Source: Pandoraea aquatica
Lineage (GTDB): Bacteria > Pseudomonadota > Gammaproteobacteria > Burkholderiales > Burkholderiaceae
DNA length: 64,000 bases
NCBI RefSeq assembly: GCF_902459565.1
Contig: NZ_CABPSN010000002.1
Coordinates: 496,001-560,000, forward strand
Direction of reading: 5' to 3'
The translations under genes were made by a program, and so were the position numbers. The notes beneath the pieces were generated by a model, which saw nothing but the letters and a program-made list of their open reading frames with translations, was not told where the DNA came from and made no database searches. Shown piece by piece: positions 56,676 through 64,000 of this stretch. The number at the start of each line of letters is the position of its first letter. The first letter of the stretch is position 1.

Positions 56676-57691
56676 CAGCGGTCTCCCTGCGTTCCGGGAA
56701 GCTTCGTTGCGGTAGACGGGTCGAGCAAGCGTACCGAGACTTCGCCGCTGGCGATCGTACGCTCACCTTCGTTCGTTGCCACACGCAGGCAGCCTTGCGA
56801 ATCGACACCGAGTGCGACACCGTGCAACACGTCGCGTCCGTGTTCGATCACACGAATCGATGATCCACCGTAGGCATGCATCGCTTCCCAGTCTTCGCGG
56901 AACGCGTCGAAGCGTTGCGCATCGAAACGCGCGAGCATGGCCGCCAGTCGTTGGACCAAGGCAATGAGGACCGACGACATATCAGGATCCACGAGGACCG
57001 ATTCGAGCGCAGCGGGCGGTGTGGCCGGGACCGCTTGCGTGGCGGTATTGGGCACTGTCGCCGTTGCACTCTGAACAGCCGCACTGTCGATGCGTGTCGC
57101 CACGTCGCCTGCATGACGAAGATTGACGCCAATGCCGATGACGACGCCGATGCGTCCCGGGCCTGCCGGGACCGTCTCGATCAGAATGCCTGCGAGCTTG
57201 CCGCCGCGCAGCAGGACGTCGTTGGGCCATTTGAGCCCGAGCGCCTGCGGGGCGGATACCGGCAGATCCGACAATCCCTCCACGACGGCGACGCCCGTTG
57301 CCAGCGACAGTCCGGCCAGTTGTGCCGGACCGCCGGACATTACATAGGCCAGAGAGAACGTCAGGCTGTCGCCCGGCAAGCTTTGCCATGCACGCCCGCG
57401 CTGGCCGCGACCGGCGGTCTGATGCATGGCGGCGCGCACGACCGGTGCGCACGTTGCGTCTTCGCGAAGGCGTGCGAGCAGGTCGAGATTGGTGGAACCC
57501 GTGGTGTCGACGACTTCGATCTGCCAGTCGCGGCAAACCGCCGCCAGACGCGAGCGGATGCGCTCACCGTCGAGCCGACGCGCGGCGGTGTCGTGGGCGG
57601 ACGTTGCACTCGCGCCGGAGCGGCTTTCCGGCGAACCGGAAGCCGTGGCGTCGAGCGGAGCGCTGGGCGAAGAGGGTGCGGCGTTATTCAT
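56675..57691 (-). CDS. birA: Biotin-protein ligase without DNA-binding domain
   Basis: 338-residue enzyme that attaches biotin to carboxylases. Catalytic motifs: STNLDLLARL, HQTAGRGQRGRAWQS with the biotinyl-AMP loop, LKWPNDVLLRGGKLAGILIE, and IGIGVNLR. The first 50 residues are disordered and carry no helix-turn-helix, so this is a group I ligase that cannot repress the bio operon the way E. coli BirA does. It charges LiuD and other carboxylases. First gene of birA-coaX-SPOR. Confidence 0.94.
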   Translation of the reverse strand: MNNAAPSSPSAPLDATASGSPESRSGASATSAHDTAARRLDGERIRSRLAAVCRDWQIEVVDTTGSTNLDLLARLREDATCAPVVRAAMHQTAGRGQRGRAWQSLPGDSLTFSLAYVMSGGPAQLAGLSLATGVAVVEGLSDLPVSAPQALGLKWPNDVLLRGGKLAGILIETVPAGPGRIGVVIGIGVNLRHAGDVATRIDSAAVQSATATVPNTATQAVPATPPAALESVLVDPDMSSVLIALVQRLAAMLARFDAQRFDAFREDWEAMHAYGGSSIRVIEHGRDVLHGVALGVDSQGCLRVATNEGERTIASGEVSVRLLDPSTATKLPGTQGDR

Positions 57692-57931
57692 GGCTGCTAT
57701 TGTAGCGGCGAGGTTGGCGCTGCGCCGGCCTGTCCTGCGTCGAAGGCCCTATTTCGGCATCATCCGAGGCGCGCATCGGACAATTCCGGCAGGTTTTCAG
57801 CCGCCGCCGGGTTGCCATCGTATGGCCGCGCCTGTACCGTACAATGACCGCGTTTTGCCGCGCCCGTTGCTGCGCCTTTTGCTGGATACACGCCGGATTC
57901 CGGCGCGTCTGTTGTCAGGAGATCCTCAGTT

Positions 57932-59053
57932 TTGAACCTCGATGCCGTACCCACTCTCGAGCTGACCACCTCGGCGCAAGGCCCGGTGGTCATGCTGCGT
58001 GGCCTGTGGACGGCCTTGGCGCTTTCACAACGCAAGAAAACGCTCATCGGGCTGGTGCGTGCGTTGCCGCACGGCGAACTGGCGTGGGATCTCACTTGTG
58101 TGGAGCGCCTCGATCACGTGGGCGCGCAAGCCCTTTGGCGCTACTGGCAGCGCAAGTACCCCCAACGTATCGCGTTGACCGCCACGCAGCGCGCGCTGTT
58201 CGATCACCTTGCCGAATTCGACCGCACGCGTCAGAGCCCGGTGCCCAAGCGCCGCATCGACCCCGTCAGTCAACTGGGCTATTCGCTGTTCACGCTGGGC
58301 GAGCATCTGCGCGACGGCATCTCGATGTTCGGTCGATTCGTGATCGACCTCGGGCGTGTCGTTCGCCATCCGTCGCGCGCGCCATGGCTGGAGATGTCCG
58401 CGAATATATACAGTGCCGGGGCGAAGGCACTCGGCATCACGGCGATGGTCGCGTTCCTGATCGGCATCGTTCTGTCCTATCTGTCGGCCCAGCAACTGAA
58501 GTTGTATGGGGCAAGTACGTTTATCGTGAACATTCTCGGTCTATCGGTGATCCGGGAGTTGGGGCCGGTGCTTTCCGCGATTCTCGTCGCAGGGCGCTCA
58601 GGATCGGCGATCACGGCGCAACTGGGTGTGATGCGCGTGACCGAAGAACTGGATGCCATGCGCGTGATGGACATCCCGCACGGCTTGCGACTCGTGCTGC
58701 CGAAGGTCATTGCGCTGGCCATCGCCATGCCGTTGCTCGTCATGTGGACGAATATCGTGGCGCTGCTCGGTGGTGCCATCGCAGCGAAGTACGAACTCGG
58801 CATCGGACTGCACTATTTCTTCACGACGCTGCCCAACGCGGTTCGCATCGCGAACTTGTGGATCGGTTTGGGGAAGGGCGTTGTGTTCGGCATGCTGATT
58901 GCACTGGTGGCGTGCCACTTCGGCATGCGCGTCAAACCCAACACACAGAGCCTTGGCGAGGGCACGACACAGTCGGTGGTCACGTCGATCACCGTGGTGA
59001 TTCTGGCCGATGCCGTCTTCGCTATCCTCTTCCGTAACGTGGGGATCGGCTGA
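57932..59053 (+). CDS. Mce/Mla-type ABC permease with N-terminal STAS domain
   Basis: 373-residue inner-membrane permease of the MlaE family with an extra N-terminal STAS-like domain (about residues 1-105). The MlaE part begins near GEHLRDGISMFGRFVIDL and has ITAMVAFLIGIVLSYLSAQQL, IRELGPVLSAILVAGRSGSAITAQLGVMRVTEELDAM and RVKPNTQSLGEGTTQSV. Start is TTG at 57932 with AGGAG 10 bases ahead; no better start was seen. The stop overlaps the ATPase start by one base. Moves lipids between the membranes together with the next three products. Confidence 0.9.
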   Translation: MNLDAVPTLELTTSAQGPVVMLRGLWTALALSQRKKTLIGLVRALPHGELAWDLTCVERLDHVGAQALWRYWQRKYPQRIALTATQRALFDHLAEFDRTRQSPVPKRRIDPVSQLGYSLFTLGEHLRDGISMFGRFVIDLGRVVRHPSRAPWLEMSANIYSAGAKALGITAMVAFLIGIVLSYLSAQQLKLYGASTFIVNILGLSVIRELGPVLSAILVAGRSGSAITAQLGVMRVTEELDAMRVMDIPHGLRLVLPKVIALAIAMPLLVMWTNIVALLGGAIAAKYELGIGLHYFFTTLPNAVRIANLWIGLGKGVVFGMLIALVACHFGMRVKPNTQSLGEGTTQSVVTSITVVILADAVFAILFRNVGIG

Positions 59054-59988
59054 TGAGCGAACCTATCGTGCGCGATCCTGCCAACACCGCTGCGGTCTCG
59101 CCGCCGCCGGTTCAGAGCGACGTGCTGTTCGGTGCGTCGGCCGGGTGCCCGCCGGTGTCGTCGACGTTGCCTGGCGAAGCCGAGCCGGTCATCGAAGTTC
59201 GCGATCTCACGAAACGCTACGGCACACACACGATTCACGAGCATCTGAATCTCACTGTGCGTCAAAGCGAGATCATTGCGCTGGTGGGCGGATCGGGATC
59301 GGGCAAGACTACCTTGATACGGCAGATCATCGGTCTCGAAGGGCCGACCAGCGGGCATATCAGCATCTTCGGACACGACATCACCATGATCGACCGGCGC
59401 ACGGCGCATCTGTTGCGTCGTCGCTCGGGCATGTTGTTTCAGCGCGGTGCGCTGTTCTCCGCGATGACGGTGTTCGACAACATCGCGCAACCGCTGCGGG
59501 AACTGCATACGCTCTCGGAAGATTTGATTCGCGATGTGGTGATGTACAAGTTGGAGATGGTCGGGTTGTCGGGACGTATGGCTAATCGCATGCCGTCGGA
59601 ATTGTCGGGCGGCATGATCAAACGTGTCGGCATTGCGCGCGCCATCGCACTGGAGCCGGAGCTGCTGTTCCTCGACGAACCGACCGCCGGGCTCGACCCG
59701 CAGGCGTCGGACGAGTTCGTGGACATGGTGCGCGGCCTGCACCGATCGCTGGGACTGACGGTCGTGATGGTCACCCACGATCTCGACACGGTGATGATGC
59801 TCGCGACCCGTGTGGCGGTGCTGGCGGATCGCAAGGTGCTCGTGAACGCGCCGGTCGAAGACGTGGTGCGTGTCGATCACCCGTTCATTCACAGCTTCTT
59901 CCTCGGTGAGCGCGGTAGACGCGCGTTGCTGGCTTTGCCTGCGGCACGGCGCGCCAAGATTTCGGAGTTACTCGACGATGGAAAATAA
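59053..59988 (+). CDS. Mce/Mla-type ABC ATPase
   Basis: 311-residue ATPase. Walker A ALVGGSGSGKTTLIRQIIG, signature ELSGGMIKRVGIARAIALEPELLFLDEPTAGLDPQ with Walker B, and VTHDL. It has a 40-residue polar N-terminal extension. MlaF-like. Coupled with the permease before it; it overlaps the MCE gene by 11 bases. Confidence 0.93.
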   Translation: MSEPIVRDPANTAAVSPPPVQSDVLFGASAGCPPVSSTLPGEAEPVIEVRDLTKRYGTHTIHEHLNLTVRQSEIIALVGGSGSGKTTLIRQIIGLEGPTSGHISIFGHDITMIDRRTAHLLRRRSGMLFQRGALFSAMTVFDNIAQPLRELHTLSEDLIRDVVMYKLEMVGLSGRMANRMPSELSGGMIKRVGIARAIALEPELLFLDEPTAGLDPQASDEFVDMVRGLHRSLGLTVVMVTHDLDTVMMLATRVAVLADRKVLVNAPVEDVVRVDHPFIHSFFLGERGRRALLALPAARRAKISELLDDGK

Positions 59989-60943
59989 ATCGCACGCTTT
60001 CATGGCGGGCCTCTTCACGCTGGTATTGCTCGCCACTGTCGCCGCTTCGGTGTACTGGTTCAATCGCGACAACCGTGTCCGTGTGCCCTACGACCTGGTC
60101 TCGCGCACCAACGTGACCGGCCTCAATCCAGAATCGGCCGTGCGTTATCGCGGTCTGGGTGTGGGCAAAGTCGAGTCGATCAAGTTCGATCCCCGCACGC
60201 CGGGGCAGATCCTGATTCGCATTCTCGTGAACGAAGGCACGCCGATGACCAAGTCGACGTTCGCCACGCTCAGTTATCAGGGCGTGACGGGGCTGGCCTT
60301 CGTGCAACTCGACGACGACGGGCACGACCGCACGCTGCTGTCGTCCTCCGAGACGCATGTCGCGCAGTTGCGCCTGCGCCCGAGCTTCGTCGACGAGCTT
60401 CAGCGGCGCGGCAACAACCTCGTCCATCAGCTTGAGGAAGCGACGTCGTCGGTCAACAAGTTGCTCGACCCCGAGAATCGGCAGGCGATCGTCGATTCGA
60501 TCAATAGCGTGAAGACCGCCGCCCAGAGCGTGAACCGTGTGGCGACGCAACTCGAACCGGTGACGAAGCAACTGCCGGAGACCGTGCGCGAGTTGAACGG
60601 CACGCTCGCCGGCGCACATCGTCTGACGAATCAACTGACCGATCCGCAGGGACCGCTCGTGCGTAATCTGGATAGCGTGGGGCGGGCGGCGGATCAGGCG
60701 GCATCGAGCATGGCGGCGTTCCAGGGCACGATGCAGACGTTTGAAGGTTCGCTGCAACAGGAGGCGCTGCCGCGTCTGAATCGCCTGTCGGACGATCTGC
60801 GCTTCACGTCGCAGGCGGTGGGGCAGGCCGCAGAGACGATCAACCGCAATCCGCGCGCCTTGCTCTTCGGCACGTCGCCGCCGCCGCCGGGGCCGGGGGA
60901 AGCCGGCTTCGCGTGGCCGAATGGGGCAGGGGCAGGTCAATGA
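59978..60943 (+). CDS. MCE-domain (MlaD-like) protein
   Basis: 321-residue periplasmic protein anchored by one helix (FMAGLFTLVLLATVAASVYW). The MCE domain is VPYDLVSRTNVTGLNPESAVRYRGLGVGKVESIKFD onward. A long helical coiled-coil-like region fills residues 150-300. It binds and passes lipids in the Mce/Mla pathway. Start at 59978 (MENKSHAF). Confidence 0.93.
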   Translation: MENKSHAFMAGLFTLVLLATVAASVYWFNRDNRVRVPYDLVSRTNVTGLNPESAVRYRGLGVGKVESIKFDPRTPGQILIRILVNEGTPMTKSTFATLSYQGVTGLAFVQLDDDGHDRTLLSSSETHVAQLRLRPSFVDELQRRGNNLVHQLEEATSSVNKLLDPENRQAIVDSINSVKTAAQSVNRVATQLEPVTKQLPETVRELNGTLAGAHRLTNQLTDPQGPLVRNLDSVGRAADQAASSMAAFQGTMQTFEGSLQQEALPRLNRLSDDLRFTSQAVGQAAETINRNPRALLFGTSPPPPGPGEAGFAWPNGAGAGQ

Positions 60944-61785
60944 TGCGCGACACCGTCATGCAAGGGGATATCGAGATGAATAACGGTAAGGGCGGTTTCG
61001 TCACGTGGCTGTTCGGTCTTGGGGCTGCGCTGGGGACTGCGGTGCTGGTCGCCGGATGTGCCGCACCGGCACCCTCGGGTGCGCTCGCGCGGTTCGACCT
61101 TGGTCCGCCAACGATTCCTGCATCGGCGGTGACCGGTGTGAACGGAACGAATGGTGCAGCCGGTGCCAACGCGCCCGCCTCGGACGTCGCGGCCGCCGGT
61201 GCGCAGCAATTGTCGCCGCTCAAGATTGTGGTCAACGCGCCGAGCTGGCTCGACTCGGACATGATTTATTACCGGTTGCCCGCCAGCGAAGGCGATCAGG
61301 CGCGTGTGTATGCGAACAGCCGCTGGCTCGCGTCGCCCGCACGGCTCTTTGGCGATCGACTGCGTGCAGCGCTGTCCGTCGACCGTGTGGTGCTCGCCGC
61401 TGGCGACCCGGCGGCGGCCCCGGCGCTGCGTGTCGAGCTTGAGGAGTTCGCGCAGTACTTCGACAGCACGTCGGCCAGCCATGGCGTAGTGCAGGTCCGT
61501 GCGACGTTGTTCGACGGGCCAAAGCTGCTCGCACAGACGACGTTGCGTTCGCAGGCACCTGCCCCCACAGCGGATGCTGCCGGTGGTGCGCGTGCACTGG
61601 CCACCGCGAGCGATGCGGTGCAGAAGCAGTTGATCCAGTGGCTTGCCGGACGTGTCCCGGCACCTTCGGCAACAACGCGTGCGCCCGCGCAGTCGCGTGC
61701 GTTGCCCGCTGCTTCTTCCCCCGCTTCTTCCCCCGCTTCTTCCGCAGGTTCGTCGCCGGCGAGCGCTTCGGCGCCGTCGCGATAG
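60940..61785 (+). CDS. ABC-type transport auxiliary lipoprotein
   Basis: 281-residue lipoprotein of the ABC_trans_aux (PqiC/YmbA) type. Lipobox VLVAGC near residue 39; the mature part contains VVNAPSWLDSDMIYYRLPASEGDQARVYANSRWLASPARLF and VELEEFAQYFDSTSASHGVV. The C-terminus is a proline/serine/alanine tail with PASS repeats. Start overlaps the MCE gene stop (ATGA); an internal ATG at 60976 is possible. It completes the Mce operon, probably in the outer membrane. Confidence 0.9.
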   Translation: MMRDTVMQGDIEMNNGKGGFVTWLFGLGAALGTAVLVAGCAAPAPSGALARFDLGPPTIPASAVTGVNGTNGAAGANAPASDVAAAGAQQLSPLKIVVNAPSWLDSDMIYYRLPASEGDQARVYANSRWLASPARLFGDRLRAALSVDRVVLAAGDPAAAPALRVELEEFAQYFDSTSASHGVVQVRATLFDGPKLLAQTTLRSQAPAPTADAAGGARALATASDAVQKQLIQWLAGRVPAPSATTRAPAQSRALPAASSPASSPASSAGSSPASASAPSR

Positions 61786-61800
61786 CGGGTCGTCTCGCCG

Positions 61801-62973
61801 ATGCCCGAGCACGAAGTCAAACCCTGGCAACGACGCGCTTCTCCGCTTACGCGTCAGGCGCTGCTGTGCCTGATCCTGCTGATGGCCTACGCCAGCCTCT
61901 ATCCGTTTGAGTTTCAGCGGGCGCCGGTCGGGCCGTTCGACTACCTGTTCGCACCGCTGCCCCGCTGGATGACGACGTTCGATGTCGTCACCAACGTGCT
62001 GGGCTACATCCCGCTGGGTGTGCTGACTGTGTTGGCGTTGCATCCGGCATGGCGCGGCACGCGTGCGGTGCTCGCCGCGTTCGTGCTGGGCACATTGCTC
62101 TCGTGCGGCATGGAGGCGTTGCAGACGTATCTGCCCACGCGCGTGGCGTCGAATGTCGATCTCGCGACGAATGCGCTGGGCGCCCTCATTGGCGGTGCGA
62201 TTGCCGTGCCCCTCACCAGTCCCTTGCTCGATCGCGGATGGCTCCGCCATTTGCGCTTCGCGTGGTTCGAGCGTCATGCGAGCCTGCTGCTCGTGTTGCT
62301 GGCGCTGTGGCCGTGGGCGCAGGCGTATCCGCAGCAATTTCTCTTTGGCGACGGCGACCTTGTCCGGCAAATCTGGCTCTGGCAGGACCCGGATATCACC
62401 GATCTGGTCCTCGACTGGGTGCCGAAGCTCGGGGAATTGCAGGACTATCTGTCGGCGCTGGATGCCGTCGCGAGCCACGCCCTGTGGGAGACGGTCGTGA
62501 CCGCCAGCGGCACGATTCTCGCGGGAATGCTCGCGACGCTGGCCATGCGCCGCACGGCACCGCGTGTGCCGCTGCTGTGCGCGATGTTCATCAGCGCCTT
62601 CGCGATCAAGGCCATCGCGGCGGCGTGGCAGTTCTCGCCCGCGCAGGCGTTCGACTGGGTGACGGCAGGCGCGATTTACGGATTGATCATCGGCTCGCTC
62701 GTGCTGACGGTAGCAGGGCGCGGGCCGCGCTTTCTGCGAGGCGCTGTGGCGCTGGCGGCGCTGGTCGTCCTGCTCGTCTTCGTCAATCTTCTTCCAGCGA
62801 ATCCGTACTATGAGGCGGCGCTTCAGTCGTGGCGTCAGGGCCAGTACGTGCACTTCAACGTGCTGGCGCGCTGGCTCGCGTGGACATGGCCGTATCTCGT
62901 GCTGATCTACCTGCTGGCGATGTTCGATCCGAGCCATCGTGGTCCGGCGCGTAGCGTCGGTAAGCGGGACTGA
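61801..62973 (+). CDS. VanZ-like family membrane protein
   Basis: 390-residue integral membrane protein. N-terminal VanZ-like domain: LILLMAYASLYPFEFQRAPVG, VVTNVLGYIPLGVLTVLAL, GMEALQTYLPTRVASNVDLATNALGALIGG. Further hydrophobic segments follow. Function in this class is unknown beyond resemblance to teicoplanin-resistance VanZ. It starts 15 bases past the Mce lipoprotein stop, likely same transcript. Confidence 0.87.
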   Translation: MPEHEVKPWQRRASPLTRQALLCLILLMAYASLYPFEFQRAPVGPFDYLFAPLPRWMTTFDVVTNVLGYIPLGVLTVLALHPAWRGTRAVLAAFVLGTLLSCGMEALQTYLPTRVASNVDLATNALGALIGGAIAVPLTSPLLDRGWLRHLRFAWFERHASLLLVLLALWPWAQAYPQQFLFGDGDLVRQIWLWQDPDITDLVLDWVPKLGELQDYLSALDAVASHALWETVVTASGTILAGMLATLAMRRTAPRVPLLCAMFISAFAIKAIAAAWQFSPAQAFDWVTAGAIYGLIIGSLVLTVAGRGPRFLRGAVALAALVVLLVFVNLLPANPYYEAALQSWRQGQYVHFNVLARWLAWTWPYLVLIYLLAMFDPSHRGPARSVGKRD

Positions 62974-62982
62974 CGCCGGAGC

Positions 62983-63005
62983 GCGCCCGGAATTCCGGCG
63001 TTTTT
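62983..63005 (+). terminator. Possible terminator after VanZ-like gene
   Basis: CCGGAATTCCGG (62987-62998) is a perfect palindrome followed by CGTTTTT, 10 bases past the stop. The loop would be minimal. Confidence 0.5.
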
Positions 63006-63094
63006 GAGGGCGCGCCGACGCTCCCGACGGAAGGGTGAGATGCCCGCCAAGCCCCGTCAGGCAAGCGTTTTCGCCCGATTTCCCCAGTTCATTG

Positions 63095-63109
63095 TTTCCA
63101 AATTGGAAA
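63095..63109. promoter_or_regulatory. Palindrome TTTCCAA-A-TTGGAAA
   Basis: A perfect 7-1-7 inverted repeat about 140 bases before the MFS gene in an AT-richer stretch, a good candidate operator. Regulator not identified. Confidence 0.45.
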
Positions 63110-63194
63110 TAGCGTATTGGCCGTCTGCCCATTGGTGAGGCAGCCCCTGACTTCTAAACTCTCATGTAAGGCGTACTGAGACTTGGTGCGTCAC

Positions 63195-63234
63195 GACCGC
63201 CCGGCATCTACAGGCAGATCCCGGGCGGTTTTCA
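63195..63234 (+). terminator. Terminator-like hairpin in MFS leader
   Basis: ACCGCCCGG and CCGGGCGGT form a 9-pair stem followed by TTTT, only 15 bases before the MFS start codon. A transcript starting near the palindrome at 63095 would have to pass it, so it may be an attenuator; it might instead end an upstream transcript. Confidence 0.6.
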
Positions 63235-63248
63235 TTGGGGAGGCGAAG

Positions 63249-64000
63249 ATGAGTACCTGGGGATTGGTGTTTGCGCACAAGACACGGCAGCGCGTGCTGA
63301 TGGCCGTGATCGCGGCGGCCACTGGCATCGAGATGCTGGAGAACGGCATGTTCGTGTTCGCGTCGTCGCATATCGCGGGCGGCGTCGGCGCAGCCCCGGA
63401 AGAGTACGCCTTCGTCTCCACGCTTTACGCCGTCGCAGGCATTCTCGTCATCCTCAAGCAACGCTGGCTCGCGTCGCGACTCGGTTATCGCGGGTTTCTG
63501 ACTGGTGCACTCACGCTCATGGCGTTCGGCGCATGGCTGTGCGGCATGGCGCACAACCCGGTGGAGCTTGCCGCCGCGCGCTTCGTGCTCGGGCTGGGCG
63601 CCGGATCGCTGTTCACGGCGAGTCGTATTCTGATCAATCTGTGCTTTGCCCCCGAGCTGCGACTGCGCGCGCTGTTGTTCTTCACCTACGGCTTCTTCGG
63701 TGCGCAAATCTCCGCACCGCTGCTCGCGAGCTATCTCGTCGATCATTTCCTGTGGTCGTCGGTGTTTCTCATCATGGTGCCGATTGCACTCGCCGGGGCG
63801 CTGGCGTCGTGGCTCGTCATTCCGGACTTTCGTGAACGTCTGCGTGACGAAGGCGAGTTCGAAATGCGCGGCATCGTGTTCTTCGCGGTGGGTGTGCTGC
63901 TCGTCGAAGTGATGATGCAACGCTCGCGCTTCGATTTCTTCTCCAACCCGTTGCATCTGCTCGAACTCTGTCTGGTCGGTGCGATCTGCGCCATCGGCTA
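63249..64000 (+). CDS. MFS transporter (3' end outside window)
   Basis: First 250 residues of a major-facilitator transporter, cut by the right edge. Begins MSTWGLVFAHKTRQRVLM with GGGGAGGCGAAG ahead. Helical segments include VSTLYAVAGILVIL, GFLTGALTLMAFGAWLCGM and FVLGLGAGSLFTASRILINL, and ERLRD follows helix 6. The pattern resembles the DHA2/EmrB drug-efflux group. No stop occurs before the end of the window. Confidence 0.85.
   Translation, partial: MSTWGLVFAHKTRQRVLMAVIAAATGIEMLENGMFVFASSHIAGGVGAAPEEYAFVSTLYAVAGILVILKQRWLASRLGYRGFLTGALTLMAFGAWLCGMAHNPVELAAARFVLGLGAGSLFTASRILINLCFAPELRLRALLFFTYGFFGAQISAPLLASYLVDHFLWSSVFLIMVPIALAGALASWLVIPDFRERLRDEGEFEMRGIVFFAVGVLLVEVMMQRSRFDFFSNPLHLLELCLVGAICAIG

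Noticed and set aside
60937-63132. 731-codon open frame on the minus strand
   Set aside because: It is antisense to the lipoprotein and VanZ-like genes, is arginine/glutamine-rich and has no recognisable domain. High GC at third codon positions creates such frames.
63186-63248. In-frame GTG start for the MFS gene
   Set aside because: It would add 21 polar residues encoded by the terminator hairpin; the ATG at 63249 has a good ribosome binding site.

Overview
The window is high-GC DNA (roughly two thirds G+C by eye) packed with housekeeping and catabolic genes on both strands. Gene content and protein similarity point to a beta-proteobacterium of the Burkholderiaceae. I lean towards Pandoraea, from gene repertoire and sequence feel; no marker gene proves it. 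No insertion sequence, prophage, CRISPR array, rRNA or tRNA was found, so this reads as core chromosome. It ends inside a gene on both sides.

Layout. 1-6 kb: a truncated MASE2-GGDEF diguanylate cyclase, a small ribbon-helix-helix-like protein, an unusual non-coding tract built from TACTGC-like hexamers, a general porin, and a beta-hydroxyacid dehydrogenase divergent from an AraC regulator. 6-25 kb: a long minus-strand block for leucine/isovalerate catabolism (liuA, liuB, liuC, liuD, a PaaI-type thioesterase, a thiolase, aceK, a carbonic anhydrase). The complete biotin operon bioA-bioF-bioD-bioB lies between liuC and liuD. Methylcrotonyl-CoA carboxylase needs biotin, so cofactor synthesis sits inside the pathway that uses it. 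The block is headed by a MerR-type regulator (liuR) with two recognisable LiuR-like operators, one before the thioesterase/liuA unit and one before liuR itself, the latter shared with a divergent metallo-beta-lactamase-fold hydrolase.

25-43 kb: an MHS-type transporter, a lipoprotein with nine PAPVIV-like heptads, an SDR, dsbA, a SPOR protein with argS, a DUF1840 protein, a small secreted protein, an MgtC-like membrane protein, methionine synthase split into two polypeptides, a rhodanese, a DUF3567 protein, an enol-lactonase-like hydrolase, a DUF3108 protein and an IclR regulator divergent from a fumarylacetoacetase-family enzyme. 44-52 kb: a branched-chain amino-acid-type binding protein, an enoyl-CoA hydratase, a PhaM-like granule protein, a patatin, an AraC/LysE divergent pair, an NTF2-like/chalcone-isomerase-like pair, and a long leader region before a ferritin-like di-iron protein.

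53-64 kb: hldC overlapping an asparaginase; a birA-coaX-SPOR operon, in which BirA has no DNA-binding domain; a Mce/Mla-type lipid transport operon (STAS-permease, ATPase, MCE protein, lipoprotein) followed by a VanZ-like protein; and an MFS transporter cut by the right edge, preceded by a terminator-like hairpin.

Nothing in the window looks like a wholly new multi-gene system. The most unusual signals are non-coding: the helically phased hexamer array at 1853-1941 with the 12-copy hexamer at 2080-2151, the inverted repeat before bioA with no visible BirA repressor to use it, the structured spacer between liuR and its operator, and a 13-codon leader ORF at 51806.
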